A stretch of 63,354 nt of DNA, from contig MU400734.1 in the NCBI GenBank assembly GCA_022578965.1, positions 1 through 63,354 of the forward strand, written 5' to 3'. Below, piece by piece: positions 33,606 to 45,992 of this stretch. Each line of letters opens with the position of its first letter. Position 1 is the first letter of the stretch. Below the pieces are notes generated by a model that saw only the letters and a program-made list of their open reading frames with translations, was not told the DNA's origin and made no database searches. This DNA comes from Xylaria sp. FL1777 (taxonomy: Eukaryota > Ascomycota > Sordariomycetes > Xylariales > Xylariaceae). The position numbers were made by a program, and so were the translations under genes.

Positions 33606-36600
33606 TTTTAATAGCTTTTTAATTAATAAAACTTAATATATAAGAATAAATATTAGTATAAAAAGTTAAATAATAAATAATTTATAAAATAAACTTTTAA
33701 AAATATACTAAAAAGATATTTAAAAAACAAAAATGCTAAATAGTATTATATAAATAAACTTTACTTAATAACTAATAAAACTAGATTTAAGTTATATTAT
33801 TAAAAACAAAAAGTTAAAAATTAAGTTTAAAAATCTTAAAAACTTTTAAAACTAGTAATATATTAAAACAATAAACTTTAGTACTTTTATTAGCTACTTT
33901 TATTAAAAAAAAAGCAATAATAAAAAAAAAAAAGTTAAATAATAGTAGTAAAAAAAAACTAATGCTAATATTAGTATTATAAAGCAAACTAGTTGTTTTA
34001 ACTTAAAAAACAGCTTAAATATTAAGCATTATAACCTTTAAATTAGCATAAATATTAGTTATAATAATTAAAGCAGTAATAATAATTACTATTATAATAA
34101 TAAATTAAAGCTTTAAATAAATAATTATATTATAACTAATATTAATATTATTATTAGTAAACTTAATGCTTATTTTTATTACTGCTATATTTAAAATAAT
34201 AATTTAAAATAAAAAACTTAACTTTTTATTATTACTACTGCTTTTATTATTAAAATTATTTATAATATTAAAAATGCTAAACATTAAAGATTTTAAACTT
34301 ATTGCTTTAAAGCTTTATAATAAATTTACAAATATAAAAGCTTTTTTAATTTATATTAAACTTTATTTAAAATAATATTTTATTATTATTATAAAAAAAA
34401 ATCAAAAAGTAATAATTACTTTATAATTTTTGTTAAAAAAAGTACTAAAATAGTTTTAACTTATTTTAAAAGATTTTTTAAAAGCTAATAAATTAATTAA
34501 CTTTAAGCTAAAAATAAAAAAAATTTTTAAAAACTATATTAAGTTTAAAAATTAAATAAAAGCATTATTTAAAAACATTTAAAAAGCAAAATATGCAAAA
34601 AAAGCATTTTATTGCTTAAAATAAATAAAAGCAGCAGTAAATTATACTATAAAATTTAAACAATTAATAATAATTTTAAAATTGCTTAAGCTTATATTAT
34701 TTTATTTATTTTATAATAAACTTAAAACTTAAGTTTAAAACAAATTATATAAAATAAATAAACTAGTAAAAATTAATATATATATTAATATAGCTATTAT
34801 AATTAATTAATAATTATTTAATTAGTACTTTAAAACTAAAAGAACTAAAAAAAACAAAAAAAAGAATATTTAAGAAAATATTAAACAAAGATTTAAGCAA
34901 ATTAATAAAGTTTAGAAATAATAATTTTAAAATATGTTTAAAGTTAAATATTATAACTATAAAAAAAAAAACATTTTTAAAAATAATGCTAATTTAAGAA
35001 AAAAAACAGAAAAAAAAGCTATAAAAAAAAGATTTCTTAATTTAAAAAAAAAATATAAGTTATAAAAGTTTAAAATAATAAAAAACAATAAAGCAATTTA
35101 AAAAATATATTTTTAAAGCAAAAATATAAAATTACTGTTTTAAATTAAAACAAAAATGCTATACTAAATAAATTTAAATGCTTTATTTATATAAGTTAAA
35201 ATAAATAAGCATATAAATATTATTTAAAAGTTTTGCAGTTATTAAAACAAATTGCAAAAAAATATATTTACTATATAAACAATTAAAGTTATTTAGTATA
35301 TAACTTAAAAAAATAGTTTAACTAAAAGTAATAAACAATAAAAAGTAATAAATTAATATAATTAATAAACTTATAAAACTATAAAAATTTTAAATTATTA
35401 AAGCTTAAAATATAGCTTAAAAAAAAGTTATATTTAAAAAAACAAAACTATAACTATAAATAATATAATTATTAAATTAATTATAAACTATTAAAATATT
35501 TAATTATTAAATAAACTTAAAAAAATAAAACTTATAAAACTTTAAAGCAAAAATAAATAAAATTAAAAGTTATAAAAAATACTATAAAAAAAAAACTAAT
35601 AAAAATAAATAAAGTATTTTTATAGCTTAAACTGCTTTAAATATAATAAAACAAAAAAATATTAATAGTTAGCATAAAAACTAATATGTTTTAAAAACTA
35701 AAACTAGCAATTTAATTAATTGCTAAAAGTTATTATTATAATAAAACTATAATAAAAAACAATAATAATATTTTATGCTTAAAAAATCTAAAATATAATA
35801 AAATACTATAAAATTGCTATATAATATATTATTACTACTAATATTTATTTAATAAACTAAAAAATAATTAGTTTTTTAAATAAATTATAAAAATAAAAAT
35901 ATAGAACTTTTATAAATTAAAATAGTTAGTTATAACTATAGTTTATTATAAAAATTTATAAAAATTTATAATATTTAAAAAGAATTTTAATTATATTTAT
36001 AATACTATTTTAAAAAAATATAAAAATAACTGTTATAAATATTACTAGCTAATTAAAGTATAATTGTATTAAAAAATAATTGCTAGAAATAAAAAAGCTT
36101 AAAAACTATAATTTAAAGCTTAACTAAAAGCAAAAATAAAACAAAGCATAATAATATTTAAAGTGCAAAATAAAATAAGCACTTAAATATTTTATAAAAA
36201 AAAATTAAAAAACAAAATAAGTACTTATTAAAAAAGCAATAAATAGCTAAAAAAACTAAAGCTTTATATAAAGTTTAATATAATAACTAGTAAAACTAAT
36301 TTAAAGTTAAACTTATATATTAAAAAAAAAATATAACATTTTAATTAATTTAAAAGTATAAGCTAATATAATTTTATTTAAAGTAATAAAACAAAATAAA
36401 ATTCCTTAGAAATATAAACAAAAATCTTAAAAAATTAAAAGATTTAATAAAAGTACTTTTAGCTATAATAATAGTTATATACTTAAAAAAACTAAACTTT
36501 TTAATATATTTATATAAAAACATAAAAAATAAATTATATTAAATATTATTAATATATTTAATTATAATATTATTTTAAAAATATTATAGCTAAAAACTAG

Positions 36601-36899
36601 CAACTTTTTAATTTAATAAAAAGCAAAAACTATTAATTAAGAAAATAAAAAATAAAGCAAAAAAATTAAAAAAATTGCAAAAGAAATTCTAAACAAAATA
36701 CCAAAAGTATATTATAAATTTTATAAACTATTTAAAAAAAAAAAAAAAAGAAAACTTCTTAAATATAGCTTATAAAATTACTATATTTTTATTAAAAAAA
36801 ATGTTAACTAAAGCTTTATTAAGTATATTATATAAGCTTAAATAAAACAAACGCTTTATAAAAATATATTTAAAAAAATCTAGCAAAAAGATTTCTAAA

Positions 36900-37968
36900 A
36901 AAATTTTAGTTATTTGCTAAATATTTTATAGTGCTAATACTTAAAATAAAAAATAAAAAACAACAAATTAATAAAAAAAAAAAATTAGTATAGCAAATAA
37001 TAATTAACTATTAATTATTAAACGTAATTATTATTATAAATAAATACTTTTTTACTTTACTAATAACTATAAAAAAAAACATTAATTAAGCAAAATAGTT
37101 TATAATAATTAATATTTTAAATAAATATTATGCTATTAAAATAACTAAAAAAAAAAAATAAAAAACTGCTATATAAATAATATATAAACTATATAAATAT
37201 ATAGTTATGCTATAAAAACTATAAAACATATTAGCTAGCTTTTAATATATAATAATAACAATTTTATAAAAGTTTTTAAACAAGTTTATGTTTATTTATT
37301 TAAATAATATTTTAATTTACTTTAAAACATTAAAAAAACATAAAAAATATATAACTTAAATATTAAAAACATTTAAACAAGCAAAATTATAATTTAATAC
37401 AAAAAAATATATATAACATACATAAAAAATTAACTTTTTAGAATTTACAATTATTTTAAAACAAATATAAATTTAACAATTAAAAATTAACATAGTATAA
37501 AACTAGAAAATATTTAATTTAGCTACTATTATAAACATACAATAAGCATTAAAATTTTTAAATTATGTTTAAATGTTAATTTAAAACTTTAGAAAAATGG
37601 CATTTTATTTTATAAAGTATATAAAAAAAAAATATAAAAAAAAATTCTTTTTAATTTTAAAAAAAGCCTAAAAGGCTTTTAAAAAACTAAAACTAAAAGT
37701 TATTTTTAACCTTATAATTAAACTACTTAATTTATAAAAAAAAAAAAAGCTAAAAATAAATGTTTTAAATAGTATAATTGCAGAAGTTTTAAAACAACTA
37801 AAAAATAACAAAAAATAGCATTTAATAGCTTATTATTTTAAAGTATTACAAAACGTAGCATTATAATACTTTATATATAACAAAAAACTATTTGTAATTA
37901 TTATAGCACTTAAAAAGTAAAAACTATTTTTTATAAAAACTATATTATTATTATTAATAACTTGCTGT
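36900..37968 (+). pseudogene. decayed reverse transcriptase and 5' RNase H of element A
   Basis: The frame reads as Gypsy reverse transcriptase with stops. The catalytic box appears as YLNNIL at 37,297-37,314, where both Asp codons read AAT; G-to-A change of GAT is the simplest explanation. It is followed by a recognisable EFLEF-type segment (NFLEFTI) and an RNase H start near 37,870 (YNKKLFVIIIALKK). The frame is cut at about 37,968 by insertion E. The loss of both catalytic Asp residues alone makes it inactive. Confidence 0.85.
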
Positions 37969-40900
37969 GCTGCTTTGTAGCGCGGTTTTTTTACTTGTGT
38001 ACTTATAGGTAAAACCGTACAAAAAGCCAGATAAAAACCCTATGTAATAATATTTACACTGCTACTTCGAAGTTCCTTTATTTTGTAATAACTAGTTTTT
38101 ATCAATTAGCTTGCTAAACAAAAAGTAATGGTTAAAAAGCAGAAAAACTTTTTTTAAAGCTTTTAAACCTTTTGCTTTTTTAGGAAGCGCATAAAAACTT
38201 TTTCCTTGTTTTTTAAAACTTCTAGAAAAGCACTTTTGCTTTTTTTGCTAGTTTTTTTTTTATTTTCTGCCTTTTTTCTTTTCTTTTTATTTCTTTTTAT
38301 TTTAACTGCTTTATTATATATTGCTATTTTATTAATAGTAAATAGCTACTTTGTAATATTACTTGCAGCTTTAAGCTTTTTTATAGCTAGTTATAAGTTT
38401 TTGTTAATTTATAGTAGCTTAGCTATAAAGCTTTTTTATAGCTGCTTTTTTTTGTTTTTTAGCAGGTTATAATATAAAACTATATACTAAAAGGTTTTTT
38501 TTTTTTTTGTATATTTGCAAAAAAATATAAAAAAGCTTAAAACTTTTTTTTTATGCAAGAATACTTTTAGCTTTATTTTTTTAGTGCGCATTTATATTAT
38601 TATAGCTGCTTTATGCTTTAATAATTTACTATATTTCTTAAAAGCTTTATTTTTGCTAAACTTTTATTTAGCTATTACTAAGTAACTATTGCTTATTTTA
38701 GTTTAGCTTTATTTGTTTATTTATTTTTTTTTTAGTGCAATTTTAGGTTTTTTTTTTTTAATTATTTTTTTTGTTAAAAGTTTAAAGCTAACGTTAGATT
38801 TTTTTTAGCTATACTTTTATTATTGTTTATAAGCTTGCTTTTTGTTTAATTTTTAGCTTTTTAAGCTTTTATGTTTTAAATAAAAGTTTTAATTTTTTTT
38901 GTTGCTTTTTAAATTAACTTTTTAGCTGCTAAGCTTTTTATGTAATATTTATAAACTACTGTTTTATTATTAAAATATAAGTTAATAAAAAAAATCTTTA
39001 TTTTAGTTTTTAAGTATTTTATTTTAGTTACTTTAAAAGCTTTAGCTATATGTTTAAAGCATTTATTTTAAGTTGCTATTAATAAGTTAATAATGCTTTT
39101 TGCTTTATTTTTTTTAAAGTTTTTATGCTAAGTTGCTATACTATAAGCTAAAGTGCTTTATATTATTATAACGTATATTTGCTTTACTTTTGCTATGCTG
39201 CTACTTTATATAAAGTTTTGTAGCTTAATTATTATATATAACTAAATACTTAGTTTTTTTTTAAGCTTTGCTAAATATTTTTTTTATTTTATATTTTTGT
39301 TAAACTATACTTTTAAAAACTTTGCGCTGTTTTTTAAGTATACTATTGTATTAAAAAGGTGTACTACTTATATAAGCGCTATTTTACTGCTAAAAAAATG
39401 TATTAATTTGTTTTTTTGCAGTATAAACTTTATTTTATGTTGTTTTGCTTAGCTTTTATATATTTTTTATGCTGCTTTTAAAGCTTTGCAGTTTTGCTTT
39501 ATATTTAGGTTTGCTATAATAAAGTTAGTATTATTAGCAAAGCTAATTATTATTAGCTTTTAGTATATAGCAAAGTTGTTATAAAGTATTAAAATATATA
39601 AAAAAAAAAAATAAAATAAAAGCAAAAACTTTTAAAGAACTTTAGCTTTTAGCGCTATTAGCTAAAATATTGCTTTATTAAAGCAAAAATGCACTATGTA
39701 ATTTAATATAAAAAAGTTTACTTATATAATTATTTAAAAAGAAAAGCTTTTTTGTTGCAAAATATATATTATTTTTTTTTTATTAATAGTATTAAAAGCT
39801 TTTATAATATTTAGCTGTAGCAAAAACGCTATACTTTTTTTGCTAATTGTTTTTTTTGCTATTTTTAATATTAGTTTAATAACTACGTTTATTAATTTGT
39901 TTTATTTGTTATTTATTTAGTTATTTAGCAAAAAACCTTTTTGCTTAGCTATTTTTGTTATATAATAATATAGCTTTTTTTTTAGCACTTTTTTTACTAT
40001 ATAAATAAGCATAATAAAGCGTTATTTTTTAGCTGTTTTTTTAGTTTTTTTTAACTTTTTAAGTTTAAGTATAATTATTATTTTTGTTTGCTTAAATTGC
40101 ACTAAGTAATACTTTAGTAAAAAACTAGCAATATATAATGTTGCTATTTTTTTTGCTAAAGCAAGTTTATAAGCTTTAAAAAAGCTATTAAGTAGCAAGT
40201 TGTTTTTTAGCGCTTTTTATAGCGTTAATTTTTATATTAGCAATGTTATGTTTTTTTTTTTTTGTGTTAATATTAATTATAAACTTTTAATAGTTATTAT
40301 AAGTTAAGTTTTTTTTAAGTATATTAAATAAGTTTGCTAGTAGTGCAAAAAAAAAGCGTTTTATTAATAAAGCTGTTTTTTTTTTAAAAGTATTAACAAA
40401 AAGCAGCTTTTTTTTTGTTTGTTTTAGTAGTAAAATTATAGTAATTTTTAAAGCTAGCTTATAAGCAAACTTTGCTTATTTAGCTAAGCTTTATAATAAC
40501 TTAGAATTTTTAGATATTTTTATAAGTACTTATTTTTAGCTGCGTTTTTATGCTTTTTTTACTTTATTATTAAAAGTTTTTTTTTTTTTTTTTTAAGGAC
40601 TTACTATGCTGCTTTAGTTCTTTTGCTTTAAAACTTGCAGTACGCTTGTTTTGCTTTTTTTTTTGTTTTAATTACTTTTAAAAACTATTAAAGTAATATT
40701 TAGTGTTCTTTTTTTATAGTTTTTTTAAGCGTTATTTTATTTGCTATTTTTATTAGTTATTAAATTAAAAAGTTAAAAGCATTATTTAGTTTACTAAATA
40801 TATATAATATATATGTTTTTATAATAATAGCTTTTGTTTTTATAGCTGCTTTATTTTTATTTAATTTAAGCTAGTTTTATTTTTTTGCTTTTTTTAAATA

Positions 40901-43126
40901 TTTTTATAAAGCTACTTTTAAGTTAATTATAATTTTTAGTGCTTTATAGTTAAAACTTAGCTACTTTAAGTCTTTTTAATAAGTAGTAACTAAATTACTA
41001 AACATTTATACTAAGTTTATTGTTAAGCTTTTTTGTTTATGCTTTATTTTAGTTATTTTTTTTTAAAAAATAGCTAGCGTAAAATTTTATTATGCAATAA
41101 ATTTAAGCAGTTTATTTACTTTTTAGCTTTTTTTGCTTTTTAAGTTTTATAATAAATAATAAAAGTTAAAGTTGCTTATAAATATATAGCGTTTTTTTAG
41201 CTTGCTTGCTTTATATATTTTTTAAATTAAACTGCGCTAAACTATTTTTTTTTAATTTAGCAAATATATTAACTATAGAAATACTATTAAATTACTGCTG
41301 CTTATTATAACTTTTGCTTAGTTTTTATTAGCGTTTTTTGCTAGCGTTTTTATTGCAATCTTTTTATTTATATATAATATAGCTTTGCTTTTTAACTAAA
41401 TAACCTAGTAGCTATTATTACTAAAGCAATATATATTGCTATGTTTATTAATTATTAGCTTTTAAACTGCTATATAGTTAAAGCTATTATTTTGCAATAT
41501 GCGTGCTATATTGCTTTTAAATTTTATAATGTTTTAAAAAGCAATATTATATATTATTAAATTAATAAAAATAAGTTTTTGTTTATACTGCTAATTTGCT
41601 GTTTTTTTGCTAGTAATTTTTTTTTATTTAGCTTTATAAATGCTAATATTATTAGCATTTTTAAACTACTTTTATTTATTTTTTTGCTTATTACTGCTGC
41701 TTTTTTAGCATTTTAAAAGCTTTTAGGTTATAATATATATACTGCTTTTGCTTTGTTTTTTTATTTAACTTTTTTTTAATAAGCTTTATTTTATACTGCG
41801 TGCGCTTTTCTATAGTTTATGCATTTTTGCTTTGCTTTTTATATTTTTATTAAGCAGTTTTTTTTACTTTTTTAATGCTTTAAAGCTAAATAATAGCTAT
41901 ACTTTAAGTTTTTGCAGCAATATTTAATTATATAACTATATTTATAATAATTAAAATACTATATAATTTTAAGCTTTATAGCAAAAAGTTTATAGTTAAA
42001 TAGCTAAGCTTTTTATAAAAAGCTGTTTTTATATATTGTTTTAGTTATTATAACGTTGCTTATATATAATAATATTAATGCAAATTTAGCTTTTGTGTTT
42101 TTAAATAGCATTTTTTTGCACTTTATAACTTTAAGGTGTTTATTATATAGTAGCTATAATAAGTTTTTATTTAAGTATATTGCTTTAATTTATTTTGTTA
42201 GAACGCTTTTTATTATTAGTGTTGCTTTTTTTTGTTGTACTTTTGATTTTTTTCCGAAAGCTTTTATAATTTACTTTTTTTTTTTAGCTTTTTAAAGCAC
42301 TGCTTTTTTAAAAGTAATTATTATATTTTTGCTATATAGCTTTTTAGTAGCAATTGTATTACTGCTTATAAGCGTTATATTTATTGCTTTAATAATATTA
42401 GCTAGTATTTTATTTTTAAAGTTATTAGCTTATTTTTTAACTTTAATTAGTATTTTTTTGTTTTGCTTAAATAATACTGCTTTATTATTGCAAGCTAGCT
42501 ATAAAGCTGCAACTTATACTTAAAATTTTAGCATGTTTATATTTAATAAAGTTTATTAAAAAAGCTTTTAAATAGTATTTTTAACGCTTTTTTAGTTAGC
42601 TTTTATAGTAGCATTTAAGTTATAGTAAGTTATAAATATATTAAAGTTATTTTTGTTGTTAAGCTTTATGCTTTGCTAGTTTTTTTAAGCTTTTTTTAAT
42701 GTGTGTGCTATTTATGCTCTTTTTATATTCTTTTAAAAAAAGATTTCTTTTGCTATTTTTTTTTCCGTTAGCAGCTATAGTACTAGTTTTATAATTCTGT
42801 TAATTATTTTTTATATACTAAAAAGTTTATTAGCTTTGCGTTTTTTGTTAAAATGCTGCTGTTTTGCGGTTATATTGCTAGTAGGTTTTAATAGCGCATT
42901 AGTTGCATTTTTAACAAATAAATCGTTTAATACTATTTTTCCGTTTTTTGTTATATTTACACTTTGTAAATAAAGTATAACTTACTTAGTAAGTAAAAGT
43001 TGTTACGTTAATTCTAGCAATCTTAATTATTTAATAATTAAGCTTAAACTTATAAAGTTATAATTAAGTGTAAAAAATTTAAAAAAGGTCTTTATAAAAA
43101 CTATAAAGCTAATTAAAATTTATTTA
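37969..43126. mobile_element. unclassified insertion E inside element A
   Basis: RNase H of element A stops at ~37,968 and resumes at ~43,127. The ~5.2 kb between has opposite strand composition (T-rich on plus), suggesting an element in opposite orientation. Its left ~130 bp (ttgctgtgctgctttgtagc...) is much less mutated. I saw neither LTRs nor terminal inverted repeats nor a clear poly-A, and translation of the minus strand gave only Lys-rich, gag-like or unplaceable peptides. A LINE or a truncated retroelement is possible. Confidence 0.55.
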
Positions 43127-44830
43127 AATTATTAAAACCTAACAAAATTTATAACTATATAAAAAATTACTAAACAATATAAAAATTAAATGGTTTTTTT
43201 TTTTAAGTTTAACTTTAAAATATGTTACATTAAAAAAAAGAAAAATATTTAAGCAAACATACTTAGTTAACAAGGTTAAAAAAAATTTAAAGTTTTAAAA
43301 AAAAACATTTAAATATTATATTTTTAAAGAAATAAAAGCTTAAAAATTAAAGTTATACTTAAAGATTTTATAAATATATAGTTATAATAAGCTTATAACT
43401 TAAAAAAGTTAGCATAACTACAAAAACACAAAAGATTAAAAAATAACAAGCTAATATATAAATATAAGGTTTATTTACTAGAATTTTTATAAAACAAGTT
43501 TATTAAGAAATTTTATAAATATTTATTATATAAATACTAAAAAGCAATAAAAATAGTTTAATAATTATAAAAAAAGTACAATTTTTTAAAACTATAAAAC
43601 ATAATTAAATTTATTATAAAAAAGTATAATATTTATAATAAAGCTAAAGTAGCTTAATATAAGCTTTATAAACTGCTATAATTTATATAAATACTTAAAT
43701 AAACATAGCATACTATTGCTTAAAATTTTATTATAGCATTACTTTTATTAACTAATTTAGTTATAAAAGTACAATATAATAAAATATAAGTTATTATTAA
43801 TAAACTTACTAAGTATGCTTACTTTTTATTGTTTAAAAAAAATATAATAGCTAAATAATTTATATATACTTTTATATGCTAATATTTAAATAAGCATAAG
43901 TTACTAAAAAAAATTATTTTAAACTAAAATAAATTGTTTACTTTTAAGTTTAAAACTAGCTTTTTTAAACTTATTAATATTAAACTAAAGTTTTTAATTA
44001 CTTACTATTTATAAACAAATAAATAAACAAAAAAACTAAACTAAATACTAAAATAATATTTATAAAGTTATATTAATTACTAATAAAACAATTAAGTAAA
44101 ACTATTATTAATAGCATAAATTTTATATAATATATTAATAAACAAAAATATAAATATATTTTTGCATAAAGCTATTTATAAACAGCAAGCAACTATTAAA
44201 AAATAAAAAAAAACATTAATAAAAGCACTTGTTATTTTAATTATAGTACTTTAAGCAAAAACTATTATAATAAAAATTAAAACATTATAAACTAAACTAT
44301 AATTACGCTTTTAATTTTTATAATAATAGATATTAGTATATTATAACAAAAAACGAACTAAAAAATTAATTTTTAAGAAAAAAAACAAGGTTTATTTACT
44401 ATAATAAAAACAAAATGCAAACATTAATATTTCTTAAATTAAAATAAAATAACTAAGCAATAAATTAAAATTTAAAAAATTTAGCTTTTTTAAAATTAAA
44501 GAAGTTATTTTATTTACTAACTATAAACTATTATTACTAAAGAATATACAAATTTATTTTATTTTTTACATTTTTTTACTAAAATTAGCACTTATTAAAA
44601 TATTTATTAAAATATAACTAAAAATAAAAATAAATTAAAACGTTTATAAAGTTAAAAATATACTAAATTTTTATTAAAATAATAGTAACTTAAAATATTT
44701 TATTAAATAAAAAAAATATTTATATGCTAATAATACTTAAAAACTTAAAAAATACTTAAAAACTACTAAAGTAGTTATAAATTAGTTTTATTATTAATAC
44801 TTTAATTACTTAAAGCTAAAAAAAAAAAGT
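43127..44830 (+). pseudogene. decayed RNase H end, integrase and chromodomain of element A
   Basis: After the insertion, the plus frame gives the end of RNase H (KFNFKICYI at ~43,205). Further on is an integrase core at ~43,780-44,130 with the readable segments NKLTKYAYFLLFKK and NKLFTFKF. At 44,620-44,800 there is a weaker pattern compatible with a chromodomain. Numerous in-frame TAA/TAG codons replace CAA, CAG and TGG positions expected in the family. Confidence 0.8.
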
Positions 44831-45473
44831 TAACCTTAAAAAAAACGTTTAAAAAATCTTAATTAAACTTAAATAAAGCAGCTTGTATTGCTTTAGCTTG
44901 CTTTTTTTATTGTTTTTGCTTTTTTGCTAGCGCTTTTTGTTTTTTTTTAATACGCTTTATTTTGTTTAGTTTATTTAAAAACTAAAGCTTTTGCTAAACT
45001 ATTTTAATACTTTTTGCTTTTAAAAAACATTTTTATATGCAAAGCTAAACTAATTTGCTTAAAATAAAGTTAAAGCTATTTTAAGCTTGTTTTAATTTTT
45101 TTTAAACTAAAAATAACTATTGTTTTGCTTGCTTTTTTTCCTTTTTAAAACAATAATATTTAAAAATTATATTGTTAATTAAGTTAATTAAAACTTTTAA
45201 TTTATTGCAAAAGCAATTAGCACGTACGCATTTAAAACAATAAAACATATTATTTATTATTTTGTATATTAATAATTAATTAAAGTAGCAAAAGTAAAGC
45301 ATAACTTTATAGCTAATAAAGTTAATAAAGGAAGCAAAAACAAGTTTTTGCTTTGTTTTAAATAAGCAGTTAGTTTTTTTAATGCGCTTTAATATTATAA
45401 CATATAAAAAAAAAAAAAAAAAAAATACTTACAGAAAATTATTAAAATAACAATTTTAAAAGAAAGAAAATAA

Positions 45474-45992
45474 TGTTATAAAATTAGTATTAAAGTAGCT
45501 TTTAAAGCAGCTTAATGCTTTTATATATACTTTGTACCTTTTTTTTTGCTAGCTAAAGCTAAAATTACATAATAACTTATTTAGCTTACTAAGCTTATAA
45601 TAATTTAAAACTTACTAAGCTTATAGTAATTTAAAGCTTATTAAGCTTATAATAATTTAAAGCTTACTAAGCTTATAATAATTTAGTGCTTACTAAACTT
45701 GCAGTAATCTAAAAAAAATTACTACTTTTTCTACTTTTTCTTTGTTTATATAATTATGCACTTTTTATATTTAGTTATTTATTTAGTTTTAGTTCTTTAG
45801 CTATTAATTTTTTATAACTGCTAAGCACTAATATATTTATTATTTTTAATTTTTAAGACTTCTATTAATGCATAGTAGTAAAAGTACCTTAAAAACTTCC
45901 TTAACGGACCACTGTTAAAAATCTTATTATTACTTGTAAATCAAAACCCTAAAAGCAAACCTGTTATATTAGTGTATAATAGGTCCGTTATA
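45474..45992 (+). repeat. 3' LTR of element A
   Basis: Begins TGTTATAAAATTAG and ends GGTCCGTTATA. It is less mutated than the 5' LTR near its outer end. Its reverse complement matches the LTR at 61,870-62,364. Confidence 0.9.

Larger units (their letters stand above)
33086..45992 (+). mobile_element. Ty3/Gypsy chromovirus-like element A, RIP-decayed
   Basis: LTRs of 520 bp (33,086-33,605) and 519 bp (45,474-45,992) are flanked by a 5-bp duplication tatat (33,081-33,085 and 45,993-45,997). Plus-strand reading shows, despite many stops, gag-like sequence (about 34.2-35.6 kb), reverse transcriptase with a mutated catalytic box, RNase H, integrase and a probable C-terminal chromodomain, in Gypsy order. 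A ~5.2 kb insertion (E) splits RNase H. Without it the element is ~7.7 kb. A second, inverted copy begins at 61,870. Confidence 0.9.

Noticed and set aside
38206..42523. Hydrophobic Phe/Leu/Ile-rich open frames of 60-90 codons in the AT-rich block
   Set aside because: They are low-complexity products of T-rich, RIP-mutated sequence, on the strand opposite to likely element coding; no family pattern.
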